64,000 bases of DNA from Siphonodentalium dalli. Taxonomy: Eukaryota > Mollusca > Scaphopoda > Gadilida > Siphonodentaliidae. The stretch lies in NCBI GenBank assembly GCA_032622095.1, contig CP136062.1, positions 223,584,578-223,648,577 on the forward strand, written 5' to 3'. The notes beneath the pieces were generated by a model. The model worked only from the letters and a program-made list of their open reading frames with translations. It did no database searches and was not told the DNA's origin. Position 1 is the first letter of the stretch. Every line of letters begins with the position of its first letter. The position numbers were made by a program, and so were the translations under genes. This document shows, in pieces, positions 11,795 through 24,734 of the stretch.

Positions 11795-12500
11795 TTATGG
11801 AAAAGAAGGAGAAAGCAAAAAGGAACAATTATTTTATTCACTGTATGCTTCATATCTTAGTGAAAATGAACATAAACAAGTCATGAAGTTAAAAGATTTT
11901 ATTTTTTTTAGAATATGTGAAATGAAAATTGAGATATGGGCAAGTCAGAAACCAAATTGTGAAAAAAAAAGACAAATTACTTGACAATTCTAACGAACGA
12001 CGGACGGAAATCCAGCATTTTTCAGAGAAAGAGAGATAACTCTTGAAGGTAAAATGTGAACAACATCAATGAACCCTCTTTTGATAGCCCTCATGATGTC
12101 AAACCTGCATACTAAATTTCATTGAGATCCGATAACCTAGCTATGATTGAGATATAAGAGCAGACGGACGGAAATCCAACATTTTTAGATAAACAAAGAG
12201 GGATAACTCTTGAACGGAAAATGTGAACAACATCAATGAGCCCTCTTTTGAAAGCCCTCCTGATGCCAAACCTGCATACCAACTTTCGTCAAGATTAGAT
12301 AACCATTGTTGAGATACATGAGTGGACGGACAGAAATCCAACATTTTCAGATAAACAAAATGCGATAACTCTTGAATTGAAAATGTGAACAACGTCAATG
12401 AACCCTCTTTTGAAAGCCATCCTGATGCCGAACCTGCATACCAAATTTAATCAAGAACAGATCACCAATGGTTGAGATATATGAGTGGACGGACAGATGG
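11795..12500. mobile_element. Dispersed element with tandem monomers (pearl/HINE-like)
   Basis: 11801-12000 matches 47665-47880 (shared TATGCTTCATATCTTAGTGA). From about 12000 there are three monomers of about 165 bp, each with GATAACTCTTGAA, GAACAACATCAATGA and ATACATGAGTGGACGGA-type blocks, leading into the 12500-13700 array. Confidence 0.65.
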
Positions 12501-13700
12501 ATGGACAGACAGATGGCTAGACTGACGCATGTGATCCAGTATACCCCCCATCTTTTTGGGATGGATGGACAGACGGATGGACAGACTGACGCATGTAATC
12601 CAGTATACCCCCCATCTTTTTGGGATGGATGGACAGACTGACGCATGTAATCCAGTATACCCCCCATCTTTTTGGGATGGATGGACAGACAGATGGCTAG
12701 ACTGACGCATGTGATCCAGTATACCCCCCATCTTTTTGGGATGGATGGACAGACGGATGGACAGACTGACGCATGTGATCCAGTATACCCCCCATCTTTT
12801 TGGGATGGGTGGACAGACGGATGGACAGACTGACGCATGTGATCCAGTATACCCCCCATCTTTTTGGGATGGGTGGACAGACGGATGGACAGACTGACGC
12901 ATGTGATCCAGTATACCCCCCATCTTTTTGGGATGGGTGGACAGACGGATGGACAGACTGACGCATGTGATCCAGTATACCCCCCATCTTTTTGGGATGG
13001 GTGGACAGACGGATGGACAGACTGACGCATGTAATCCAGTATACCCCCCCCCCCATCTTTTGGGGATGGGTGGACAGACGGATGGACAGACTGACGCATG
13101 TAATCCAGTATACCCCCCCCCCATCTTTTTGGGATGGGTGGACAGACGGATGGACAGACTGACGCATGTAATCCAGTATACCCCCCCCCCCATCTTTTTG
13201 GGATGGGTGGACAGACGGATGGACAGACTGACGCATGTAATCCAGTATACCCCCCCCCCCCCATCTTTTTGGGATGGGTGGACAGACGGATGGACAGACT
13301 GACGCATGTAATCCAGTATACCCCCCCCCCCATCTTTTTGGGATGGGTGGACAGACGGATGGACAGACTGACGCATGTAATCCAGTATACCCCCCCCCCC
13401 ATCTTTTTGGGATGGGTGGACAGACGGATGGACAGACTGACACATGTAATCCAGTATACCCCCCCCCCCCATCTTTTTGGGATGGGTGGACAGACGGATG
13501 GACAGACTGACGCATGTAATCCAGTATACCCCCCCCCCCCCATCTTTTTGGGATGGGTGGACAGACGGATGGACAGACTGACGCATGTAATCCAGTATAC
13601 CCCCCCCCCCATCTTTTTGGGATGGGTGGACAGACGGATGGACAGACTGACGCATGTAATCCAGTATACCCCCCCCCCCCATCTTTTTGGGATGGGGGTA
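12500..13700. repeat. 62-72-bp minisatellite from an element tail, about 18 copies
   Basis: Unit: GGACAGACTGACGCATGTAA, then TCCAGTATACCCCCC, then CATCTTTTTGGGATGG. The CCAGTATACCCCCC motif is the tail of the dispersed element next to it. The C tract is six long in left copies and nine to fourteen in right copies. Long open frames on both strands (up to 439 codons) are repeat artefacts. Confidence 0.93.
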
Positions 13701-13944
13701 TAAAAATTGTACATGTATTGGTAGGATGGGTTTATAGACTGGGTTTGTAAATTACTGTTACTTTTTGTAAAATATTTTAATCTGCCGCAACCATTTTGAA
13801 GACGGCAGTTGTTAGATGAGCAGACTTCGAACAGGCTTCCTTCCTATTAAAAGCCACTTAGCGGTGTTTGGATAATTTTATCAATTAAATCCAACATGTA
13901 GAAAATGTTAAGCCTCAATCTCATCATATGGGTCACACTGATGG
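13701..13944. other. Unassigned DNA
   Basis: Short non-repetitive stretch with no exon or repeat identified. Confidence 0.35.
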
Positions 13945-14411
13945 CCTGAAAATATGGTGCCGGACATCTGCAGAATGAGGTCCCCAGAGGGTAATGTAGT
14001 GACGCTACCCCGCACAGTGGACTAGCATCACTAAATTCACCCTCTGGAGACCTCATTCTGCTTATGCCTCATCTTCTCTGGAGAGTACATTTATTATCAA
14101 AACAGTTTCTTTAGTTTCTTTAGAAACTTCTTCACAGAAATTCTTTTTCTTTTTTAGTTTAGTTTCTCTATATTCCTAAATTGGCAGACAACACAATGCA
14201 TAATCGAGGTGCCCAGTGGGTGCACATCACCATCGTCACCATCTGGGAACACATCACCATCTGGGAACTTTAATCTGAGTCTAGGTCTCCCAAAGCAGAT
14301 TGAGGTCCCCAGAGGATAAATATGGTGATGCTAGCTCACTGTGCAGGGTAGCATCACTAAATTCACCCTCTGGGGCCTCATTCTGCAAATGTCTGGCACC
14401 ATATTTTCAGG
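13945..14411. mobile_element. Composite two-hairpin MITE, family E
   Basis: Ends CCTGAAAATATGGTGCC and GGCACCATATTTTCAGG are inverted repeats. Each end carries a hairpin of about 90 bp: GCAGAATGAGGTCCCCAGAG pairs with CTCTGG-GACCTCATTCTGC. Between them is a core of about 230 bp with CTAAATTGGCAGACAACACA. Seven or more related copies are in the window. Confidence 0.8.
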
Positions 14412-15680
14412 TCTGTCAGTAATGTGTCCCGTATGTCGTGATTGAAGCTTAAAAATTCTTCAAATGTTAAGTACCATATTTTGATGCCTGAAAATGACGA
14501 AACTAACGAAAGCTAAGAAATTGTGTCCCCTTGTTAGATTCTGTAAAATCAGTAAATTTTACTAATTCTTCATCTAGAATAAACATGATTAAACAAGAAT
14601 GTTGTACTGTGACTTAATTTGCAATAAATTAGAGAAGAATTACCTTGAATAATCTAGACTATTTTATTTTTCAGCGAAGTATGAGACTAGAATTAAAGCA
14701 TGAATATACAGGAATTTTGGACCTTGACTATTTTGCAGTAAATTAAAACAGAACAGTCCAAGTTCGAATATCCGTGTTCAATCTATTCAAATTTTGTTAC
14801 AATTTATTCATGGTGCCATATACCATTCTAGAATATTTTCATGGAATATTCAAAAATAATTCCTAGTCAAAATAACAGGGTGGAGGGGAGGAATACGAGA
14901 AAATAACTTCCCTCCAAAACCTAGATTGATCAAATGCTCATAACTCAATGGTATACTGAATTAACCATGTCTAAATAACATGGCAGTCATCTCTCATGCA
15001 TGGACTCAAGGACTCAAGTTACGGGTCAGAGAGAACCATTTAGTAAAGAATGGGTTAATTATTGAAATTAGGAAAAACATTCTCTTCATACTTGAAGGCT
15101 GAATTTCCCCACGAAACAAATTCCCAAATGTAAACCAGATATGGTGCCCTCAGAGTGATACAGTGGTAGTATGATATGTACCAATCAATGGAAACATTGT
15201 TTTATGGGCTAAAGGTACTCAATCCGATTCGATGGTCCCCATATCATCAGATTCCAAAAACAACAAAATGTTTTGAAATGCCACTTCAGTTATCAGAATC
15301 GATTAATTGCTCAAAAATAATGCTAACCACAGTCATCTATAGTATAAAATTGCCCAAAACCTGTTATTTATCAACATTTTGTTCACTTGATTTTAGAGTC
15401 GACAATTTGGTACAGACCATCTTCTCGTCGACTGTTTACTGGGCCACTTAAAATTATCGGTGGTGAAAAAAAAATTCACAATGTATGTTCATACATCGAT
15501 ATCTGATCACTAGCTCTGAGCTTTGATGAGTCCAGGGTTCGAATCAAATATTTTTTACCGTCGAAGCCAAGGAAATAGTAATTTGCGAGCGTTAATTCAG
15601 ATTATTCATCTTTAACAAATACAGTTACATGTAAGTGGGTGTCTAACAAGGTGAAACATCTGTCACGGTCAGCGAAATTC
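14412..15680. other. AT-rich unassigned DNA
   Basis: No convincing exon. 15150-15200 (GAGTGATACAGTGGTA, ATGTACCAATCAATGGAA) matches 17228-17275, so a dispersed repeat lies here. The 91-codon plus-strand frame at 15176 starts inside it and resembles no family I know. Confidence 0.45.
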
Positions 15681-15682
15681 AC

Positions 15683-16185
15683 ACCTAGCCCTCCGGAATG
15701 ACAATAACATGTGAAATTCACACCCAGCCCTCCGGAATGACAATATAACATGTGAAATTCACACCTATAGATAGCCCTCCGGAATGACAATAACATGTGA
15801 AATTCACACCTAGCCCTCCGGAATGACAATATAACATGTGAAATTCACACCTATAGATAGCCCTCCGGAATGACAATAACATGTGAAATTCACACCTAGC
15901 CCTCCGGAATGACAATAACATGTGAAATTCACACCTAGCCCTCTGGAATGACAATAACATGTGAAATTCACACCTAGCCCTCCGGAATGACAATATAACA
16001 TGTGAAATTCACACCTAGCCCTCCGGAATGACAATAACATGTGAAATTCACACCTAGCCCTCCGGAATGACAATATAACATGTGAAATTCACACCTAGCC
16101 CTCCGGAATGACAATAACATGTGAAATTCACACCTAGCCCTCTGGAATGACAATAAAATCACACCTAGCCCTCCGGAATGACAAT
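15683..16185. repeat. 39-bp minisatellite, about 13 copies
   Basis: Unit contains GTGAAATTCACACCTAGCCC and TCCGGAATGACAATAACAT. Variants with an inserted ATAGAT or TAT give 41-47-bp units. Minus-strand open frames (75-91 codons) are artefacts of the repeat. Confidence 0.93.
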
Positions 16186-16564
16186 AATAAGTCAGAATGG
16201 AGCACTGCCTGCCAGACCATAAGGCCTTTCCCTTAGTCAACATAAGTATACTGAAAGTAATAATGGCTTAAAACCAATCCATCTTATAATTTCCCCACAT
16301 AATTAACATGGTACAATGTATATAAACGTATGTATGTAATGAGGAAGAGGAGGATGTTTAATAGGCATATTATAGAAAAGTCTAAATATAATAATGACCA
16401 AGGTCCCAATTTCTCGCAGACATATTGTCCTCGTTCTCATGCACGACCTGAATTTTTAGGTGAAAGCTGGATCCTGGAGCAATTTAATTCAATTTTAAAA
16501 ATAGCTTTAGAATGTGCATAATCCAAAAACAAGATAGAATTTAGACATTTTTGGAAATTGACTC
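16186..16564. other. Unassigned DNA
   Basis: No gene or repeat structure recognised. The stretch ends at the CCAATGAG target duplication of the next element. Confidence 0.35.
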
Positions 16565-16572
16565 CCAATGAG

Positions 16573-17098
16573 CAGGGTTCGCACTGCCACTTGCCAAATT
16601 TGCCAATGGCAAAAAAAATTCACATTTGGCAAAAATATTTTCATTTGGCAAAAGTTTTTTCCTCAAGGAATTTGAAAAATATTGGTCAATCAATACCATT
16701 CGTTTCAGGAAGCTTTTACAACATTATTATTTTAGTGGTGTTTTATAAGGTTATCACCTCTATTAAGATGCAGTTAATCTCATAGCATTAGTACTGATGG
16801 TTCGAGGGATTCCTAATCCTCCTGTGATGTGCCTTTCTGATGGAGAAACCCTTCTACCATTTTATTGTTCGGTGATTGGTTTATTGTTGTAGATAACCAC
16901 AATGAGATGCTAGTATAACTATTAACTAACTGCTTTCCTATCGATATCAAAAGTCGTTCAAACCGCGAGTGTCGGAACATAAGACTTAAGGTTGCAGAAA
17001 AGGGTACTATCAGGGATAACATTTGGCAAATTATAAAAGAATTTGTCAAAAAATATTTTCATTTGGCAAAAGTAAATTTCGGTCCAGCGCGAACCCTG
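16573..17098. mobile_element. hAT-type MITE, 526 bp
   Basis: Ends CAGGGTTCGCACTG / CAGCGCGAACCCTG and a perfect 8-bp target duplication CCAATGAG at 16565-16572 and 17099-17106. Subterminal TTTGCCAATGGCAAA and ATTTGGCAAAAGT words occur at both ends. No transposase. Confidence 0.9.
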
Positions 17099-17106
17099 CC
17101 AATGAG

Positions 17107-17800
17107 TTGAAAAGATGCCAAAATGTTTTGATAGATTCATTATCAGTGGCAGATTGCTGACTATGTTCCATACTAAGCGCATGTCACATTACGTTTCAGC
17201 TCGTTACTATCCCCATTCCACATATTGCGCCCCCAGAGTGATACAGTGGTAACATATTATGTACCAATCAATGGAAGGATTGGTATTCGACAGTCAATTC
17301 CTATTCCCCTCAGATTGTCAATCAATGGTGTGAAGATAGAAGCATGAATTTTAATGAGGTTATATGACGACAGGATTTCTTAGAATCTTCTCTCCACTGC
17401 TGCCTACGTGACATGGGTCAGAATTCCGGGGTGCCAGATACAGTAATGCTCTAAGTAATCGACAAAAATAGGGAGAAGTGACACAATTTAGAGAAAGGGT
17501 GTCTCCGAAGACCGAAGTCACCCTCTAAGCTGGTCCCCGGGACTAGCACCTCAGAGTATTCTTGGTGGTAAATAACTCACGAGTCCCGATCATTGGAGAA
17601 AGTTACATTCAACATCCAATCCATTTTCACAGATTGTCAATCAAAGACATGAAGAGTTTTTTGTTATAGAAACTTGAATTTTAATGAATTATATCTCCCT
17701 CAAGGCATGCGTGATTTGAGTTAATGCCGAGATTCCAGTCGGATAATTTCCATGCTTACATTTACGTTGCACCCAGAACTGTACTGATGCTCTCAATTAA
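17107..17800. other. Unassigned DNA with repeat fragments
   Basis: 17228-17275 repeats 15150-15200. 17441-17463 is a stub of the family D terminus (CAGTAATGCTCTAAGTAATC). 17468-17560 contains GAGAAGTGAC and CTAAGCTGGTCCCCGGG, distantly like the element at 49551. No gene. Confidence 0.5.
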
Positions 17801-17821
17801 CCCTTTCATGACGGGAGCTAC
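17801..17821. mobile_element. Left part of a family B MITE split by the CACTA element
   Basis: CCCTTTCATGACGGGAGCTAC follows TTAA (17797-17800) and stops at the CACTA insertion. The other part resumes at 24735 with TACGCTAGTGCAGCATTAAA. TAC is present on both sides. Confidence 0.85.
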
Positions 17822-17837
17822 CACTACTGCACACACA

Positions 17838-18440
17838 ACCCATTAAAATCTCATTAAAATCCCATTAAAATCCCATTAAATATCATAAATCCATTACTTT
17901 ATGCCATTAATTCTCGTAACAAAAAAAATAATGGGTTTCCCAGAACCCATTAAAAACCATTACATTTTGTTATTTTAATGGCCAATACTGCCCTATTTCC
18001 CATTAATCATCAATCATGTATTGTTAATGCCCATTAGATGCCCTTAAAATTTGTAAAGACTACAATTTAATGGCCATACTCTCTAATATTTTAATGGCTA
18101 TTATCCATCTATTATATGTATTTGAGTGTTTAATGGCCATTAATTAAGTATTTTGAGAAATTTATACCCACCACTGCCCATAACTGTTGTACCCATGATG
18201 GTTAATGGCCATTAAAGTATGATTTGAAAACTTGTTGCTCATTAATTATATGTTAATGCCCATTACTTATATGCATTTGGGTGTTTAATGGCCATTATCT
18301 AATCATTTTGAAAAATGAATGGCTATCACCTCAATAGTGCTGGTGTTTAATGCCCATTAACTTAGTAATAAACAAATTAAGGGCCCTAAATGATGGTTAA
18401 TGGCCATTAACATATAATTGGAAAAATGAATGCCCATCAA
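17838..18440. repeat. Left subterminal array of the CACTA element
   Basis: Dense repeats of CCATTAA words, especially the palindrome TTAATGGCCATTAA and variants TTAATGCCCATTAA. In CACTA elements such subterminal words bind the transposase; that role is inferred here. Confidence 0.85.
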
Positions 18441-18469
18441 ACTCATTAAGAACTGAAAGTTTGCTTCCT

Positions 18470-18575
18470 GTATTTCTAGATATGATCGATGTATGAAAGC
18501 AGGTTGCAGTGTGTAGCGCTGAAGCGCTCCTCACATAACTTTGTCAGACCAACCTGATTTCATAACGCATGGAAA
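18470..18575. repeat. Imperfect inverted repeat inside the CACTA element
   Basis: GCTTCCTGTATTTCTAGATA and CATGGAAATACAGGAAGC form the outer arms, with TGAAAGCAGGTT / AACCTGATTTCA inside. It lies just inside the left subterminal array. Confidence 0.65.
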
Positions 18576-19619
18576 TACAGGAAGCATTATTTATATTTAC
18601 ACACCAAAAAGAACATTCAATGGAAATTGGTTTCGAATATTGAATAAAATGAATGATTTGCACAGCTGATTTGAACCGTTTTCTAGTGAAAAATAGAATG
18701 TTGAAAGCGACAGGCGCGTTATTAACGTAATTCCTACGTTACACATGTGAAGCAGGTGTCACTTCTTTCATACTTTACGCATTACGGTTGCTCCATCAGC
18801 TGATCAGTTCCTGACCAAACAGAAGACTTGATTCAATCTCGGTACCAGAAGTGGAGGTAGAAGTGTAAATATTATTAATTAACACCCCATCTTATTGGAA
18901 TAGGAAAATTGATGTTCATCACTTTCCAAATGTGGTTTCTTTTAGATTCTAATGAAATAAATTGGAATGTACAAGTTGTGCCTGTGCAACTTAAGCTTGT
19001 TAAACTGCTTTTATATATAAAATACCAATACAACCCAAATGCAAAACGGTTTTCATGGATAGAAATGGAATCATGTCTGATGATCAGTGTGTTTTATTAA
19101 TTAGATAATTTGATATATATGATATACACTATAGCTATATTATGTGATGTCACCAATAGTATTTTCAAACTAAAGCCGCCAGGGCGACTGGGTCGCTCGA
19201 TCACCTGACATGCGTCAGTGCTATATGCTTGTTTTCGAGAGGAGAAACTAATTCGAGCCTTAGTAACTTTACGATATATAATATATAGACTATACGATAA
19301 AATGTGATATATTGTCACTTGATTGGGGGCTGAATTTATCGAGCAAGCACTTTCATAACGATATTAGTCACAGGCTTGTCACCAGAGGTTCTGGCGCACA
19401 TTAAGTTACCAAACCACTCATTTTCAACAAATATCAGTTCCACAGTGACACACAATATTTTCAAAAGATGCGTCAGCAAATGGGTTTAAATGTTACGGCC
19501 TTGGGTCTAATTAATGTTGAGGTGGTTTCAACAGAAGTTCTACCCCCCCCCCATAGATATTGCAGATCAAATTTGAGCCCACTTGACTGCTGTGGCGTTG
19601 AAGAAAAACATATTTTTTA

Positions 19620-20160
19620 TCAATGGGTCAGATTTTTTTTTTTCGACAAATGATCTGAAAAGCCAAGATACAAAACCAAATTAATTAAATAAAAAAAAAA
19701 TGTTGAGAAATGAGCTGAAAAGCCCAGAAAAAAATAATGGTAAACAAATCTGATACTAGTTGTCCCATTAATGTTCCAAACCAAATTTGGAAGAATTCCA
19801 CCATGTATTTCTTGATAAAACATATTTTTCCAAGTCGAACCCAAAAACCCTATTTTCAGAGAGCCCTGTGGCCCTTTAAGATCAGTCAAGCATGGCACCT
19901 TGGACAAATCTGAAACTATGGGTTGCAATAATCAAGCTACAGACCAAGTTTGAAAGAATTTCACCCAGTGGTTTGTGATTTTTTTTTTTTTTTATAGTTG
20001 TACCGAAATACACCCCTTTATGTGGCCTCTTATCGACATATTGACCTAATTTTAACAAATCCGAATACCAGTCACCCAAGGCACGTGCACACTAAATTTG
20101 AACAAAATCGGCCAAGCCATTATGAATATGTTGAGAACACAGATTTTGCAAGTCGAACCC
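19620..20160. repeat. Degenerate repeat with GACC-AAATCTGAA words
   Basis: Blocks such as ACAAATCTGAAACTATGGGT, CCAAGTTTGAAAGAATTTCA and GTCACCCAAGG resemble the degenerate tandem family at 38280-38880, 40310-41090 and 22990-23160. Not coding. Confidence 0.5.
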
Positions 20161-23100
20161 AAAAATCGTACATTCACAGAACCCCATGTACATTACACTT
20201 GTACATGTGTGAAGGCTTTGATGGTTATGGCACGAGTCTATCATGTCGTGAAGCACTGGAGTTCGTGCCGTCGTCAAATTGAGCGCCATACTACACCAAA
20301 GCCTTCCCACAACTGTGTGCTTCTGTGTTTATTACACACTGACATCAAAACAGCAACAATTTACGTTGCTTGATCTATATGGACACATGTCTGCCATACA
20401 ACTCTGAAATTAAGGCATTATGTGGGTTTCTATCCTTTATTGGGAATATGTGTTCAATAAAGCTATATACCTTTAAGAGGCCATTACAAATTAAAGTCTG
20501 TGTTCATGGGCCCCGCCCGCATCACTAAAAGTCCGCCGCATCAAAACTATTCATCGCAATTTAAAAAAGAAGAAAAAAAAGTCCCCTCCATACGCTAGTG
20601 ATAGGGAATTATTTTTGGATCACCAGTCGCATTTTTAAGAGCACCGGTCACATTTTTAAAAGCACCGGTTATATTTACTTCCGGTGTCAAAATCACGTGC
20701 TCCAATGTTATCGTTTGTCTATTTTTCATCAATTTTGGACTGATTAAAATGGGAAAATGAGTTTGTTTTCTGTGTGCATTACGACAGGGATCACAGTTAT
20801 CCTGCAGTGGAGTGTATATGGAGGATTAACCGAAGGAACATCTGTTGGTGAACTTTATGAGACAATAAAATGCAATAAATCTGATGATTTTGGCGAAATC
20901 CCGAAAATTCCAAACGATTTGAAAGACATTAAACCGAAATTCTATATCGGAAACTCGAGTAGTTTCAATGGGCAAAAGTGTTTCCTGGTGCCAAAATAGG
21001 TGATCTAATAGAAAAATAAAAATGAAGTTATTCACAAATACTTTTTTCTTTTTGAAGTTCCTCCCAATGAATTCAACCAATTTATCAGAACTGTCACTTT
21101 TGACACCATGCACATGCACCTACAGTCGCAAGGCTCCTGCGCTGAGATACATACAGATACAGATGCACAGATCTTCTCAAAATAAGTATCCTGTTTAACG
21201 CGGTCCCCAGGCGTTAACAACGCGGTCATAACGTCAACGCAACGTGTTTACGTTAAATGCGTTGTGTTAAGGAACAATGCAACACGCGAAGATTACAATC
21301 ACCGCGCCGAAAAGTATATAGACGATAAGTCGCATAAAGATTTTATACTATTCAATTTTTTGTTTTATTTACGATCACATATGACTAATTTAATGTCATG
21401 TCCCTACTCTCCGAAAACCGAAAATCACATATCTGCGCGTTCGTTCCAAATCAGGGAATTTATTTGCAGCTTTTGACTGGTGTTAGGATTTTTATGATAT
21501 ATATACATGTCATGTAGGTACAATGAACACGTGTATCGCACGGAGCGGTCGTGTGGTTGTATTTACCAATGTATGGAGTAAAACACTACGCACGAATATA
21601 TTGCCATAAATGTCTGCTACAGAACTGCTACATTATGGCACTGCTACATTTGAATCTGACCGCTTCCTCAGAATTCATAATACAATTGTCAGAAGTTTTT
21701 GTAATTTGAGTGGTGTGTGTTTCTCTACATGTGTGGTTACATTGTACAGTTCTGATATTTGGTGGGAGACATTGAGCGGTTCTGACTTTATAAACCATAT
21801 CCCTCACCCTATTATGAATAGAACCAGAAAAAAATCATGCTATGCCTATCCTCAATGGCCATTTAGAGCCATCATGCTTTGGGAATTGGAACAACAGAGG
21901 TGTCAGAATATTCCCAAGTATTGAGCTATACATGTGATTACACAGAGACAAGTTGTATTACCTGGAATCAGGTGGGGGGGGGGCGAAAAAAAACTGCGGG
22001 ACACAACGTACCGGGGGTGGGGGGTACATAGGCGTAACAAATTTACACGTACATTATTTCCTTATTCATTTAGGGGGGGGGGGTTGTCGGAAAAAAGTTG
22101 CATGTAATTTTTTTCCAAATGTATTTTCAGACTCACAACTTCAATTTTCTCTCATTTTATAGAATATGGATTAACCTTAAATTGGCTTAATATCCAAATC
22201 ATATATACACGAGTAGTACAATCCACATAAAACAATTTTGGATAACCACTGTCTTGGTTTACATGTGATATTGACCACATTAACCCTCTTAATAATGCCG
22301 ACTATGTCAGTGTCTACCAGTCGAATGCAGAATTCTACCCTGCGATCGCTTATCTGGCAAATTTTTACTGGAGAACTATCCCATGTATTAAACAATTTCT
22401 CCTCCAATGGTATCAGAAAACAGTTATATGCTGGTATCTCATTCGCATCTTTTTCAAAGTCGAGGTAATGACTAGTTGTCATTTTTTAAAGTGCATACAT
22501 AGCGTTGCGATCACAAATATACATGTTTGTACATGTCATGACATCACGAGGTACAAATCTGCGTTCTACTGGTAGACAATGACCATTTTAGTCATAATAA
22601 TCTAAACTAAGTTACCAAGCACCTTCTCGTGAATTGTATGCTCCGGTGTTTTTTTCGGTTTCCGGTCAAACCGAGTTGTTGTCCGGCTGGGGTAGATTTG
22701 ATTTTTCTGGGGGGGGGGGGGGCAAATGGTCAGTGGAAAAAACTGCAGTTTTTGCTGTTTGGGGGGGGGGAGGGGGGGGGGGGTACCCAAACGCAAGAAA
22801 ACAGTTTTTTCCACCCTGTGTCTGCAGTTCCCCCCCCCCCTGCTGGAATCATGAAAAATGATTATTCGATTTTGAGGTATGTTTTGAAGAATTTAAAATA
22901 AGTAATAAATATAAAAAGCCTCCCTCCCTCAACAAAACTTTAGACATAATTGCCTGTGAGCCCGGACTTTAATTTTTAATGGCCTTAGGTCAATATGTTA
23001 ATTATGGGCAATTTAGAGGCTTAATTTGGTGCAACATTAAAACAACTTCACAAGAACCACTGGGTGGATTTCTTTCAAACTTGGTCTGGAGCATTATTGG

Positions 23101-24164
23101 AACCCATAGTTTCAGATTTGTCTTCAGCAACCCTGGTGTGAAATGGCTATTTGTCTAGTTTGATGCGATTGTTTTATAGACTCTGTATTCATGTCGTTTC
23201 CTGTTGGTTTCATGAACACCCCTCCAGACTATTCATATGTATACTTTTATAACTATGAGTGGGAGTGTACAATAGTACATATCCCACCTCCCCATTGATA
23301 AGAATAAAGCTCATTCAGAATTGAAACAGGCAATGCCGAGACAATAGGAATAATATATTGTGTGCTTTGAATATGACACACTGATATCATTCGAGTGGAA
23401 GGCTAAACTACTAGTATATTAGGTAACGGATATCCTAGTATCTTGTGATCAGGTGATCACGCTATTAAGCCTCCTCAACCAAAAAATATATAAATTGCAT
23501 TAAACAGCATACCAGACTTGTTGAATGAAAATAATATATTCGGAAGATTGGTCCCGATTTTCCGTCAGATTGTTATACATTTGTATCAATATTGTCCGCG
23601 GAAATTCCACAAATTTCAACTCATTTTGCATTCTCTAAATTCAATAACAAATTCTTCAGAAATTGTTTAATATGACACGTACGACACTGAATCAACTATG
23701 TGTTATAAATATTGACAAAGTATTCCTACGGAAAACATTGACTTTCCAGTTATAAAATTTATTGATTTCATTTACACATAATTTTTTTATTTGTTTACAG
23801 TTTACGAGAATAAACAACTTTCGATTCCATTGAGGTATCGCAAAATTTCAAGTATGGTGTTAAAAATTACAACTCCGGAACAGAATGGCGTTCAACTTCA
23901 ACACATAACAGTGATGTGCGGGATAGCACGTGGTCCTCCGTCGACAATAAACGCGAATTAGTCTTTGTTTCAGCGATGGAACTTCGAATAAACCGATAGT
24001 CTCTTTGGTGTTTCGTCGGCGGTGTCGGCCTTTGAAGTTTTGTTCTGAAAAACTTCGCGACTTTGCCAGTCAAACTTAGGAGAAGTTAGGCGGGCTATCA
24101 ATCGCCAGACTAAAATAATTTTGCGTGGGCTGTAGGCGGGCAGCCCGCCTGCAAAATGCCAGCC

Positions 24165-24725
24165 CTGGTTAATGGTTGCTATGGTATATTTCATGGCCAT
24201 TATTTCAAACCATTCGAAATCTCATTAATGGTCATTAAAGTAAAAATAAGTTCAACCCATTAAAATGTGGAATGTCATTAATGGCCATAAAATTAATGGC
24301 CATGAAAGTAAAAAGTGCTTTTAATGGGAAATTAATGCCCATTAATAGCAATGAAAACGCTTCTGAAAAAATTAATGGCCATGACAATTACAAAGTATTT
24401 AATGGCCATGAATTTAATGGCCATTATTCGTTGTCCTTTAAGTGGTTTTTAATGGGAAATTAATGCCCATTAACAGATGTAATCACCCATTAATTTGTTT
24501 TAATGGCATTTACTCGATACTTAATGCCCATTAACACATATTGTGTACATGTCATTAAATATTTTTGGATTTAATGCCCATTAATGGTCTGTATTAATGG
24601 CAATTTAATGGCACTTAAAGGACAACGAATAAGAGGTTTTTTTAATGGGTTTTTAATTGGGTTTTAATGGTGTTTTAATTACTTCTGATTAATGGGAATT
24701 TAATGGTCATTTAATGGGTTATTGT
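24165..24725. repeat. Right subterminal array of the CACTA element
   Basis: The counterpart of the left array: repeated TTAATGGCCAT, AAATTAATGCCCATTAA and TTAATGGGTTTTTAATTGGG. Density rises toward the end. Confidence 0.85.
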
Positions 24726-24734
24726 GCAGTAGTG

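Larger units (their letters stand above)
17822..24734. mobile_element. CACTA (EnSpm/CMC-type) DNA transposon, 6.9 kb
   Basis: Begins CACTACTGCACA and ends TGTGCAGTAGTG, an inverted repeat that continues imperfectly as AACCCATTAAA. A 3-bp target duplication TAC flanks it (17819-17821, 24735-24737). CACTA ends, 3-bp duplication and long subterminal repeat arrays are the hallmarks of CACTA/EnSpm elements. The interior has short open frames (up to about 100 codons, e.g. 21610-21924 plus and 22177-22482 minus) that I cannot match to a transposase, and G/C runs. It is probably non-autonomous or has an intron-rich or decayed coding region. Confidence 0.85.

Noticed and set aside
12395-13714. Open reading frames of up to 439 codons on both strands
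   Set aside because: They lie wholly in a 62-72-bp tandem array, are open in several frames at once, and encode only repeated Pro/Gly/His strings.
20757-20999. Possible small secreted protein (80 codons, hydrophobic N-terminus MSLFSVCITTGITVILQW)
   Set aside because: A single short frame inside the CACTA element, without recognisable homology or splice context; not enough to call a gene.
22177-22482. Minus-strand frame of 101 codons inside the CACTA element as a transposase exon
   Set aside because: Overlaps an open frame on the other strand and shows no DDE or TNP2-like motif that I can recognise.
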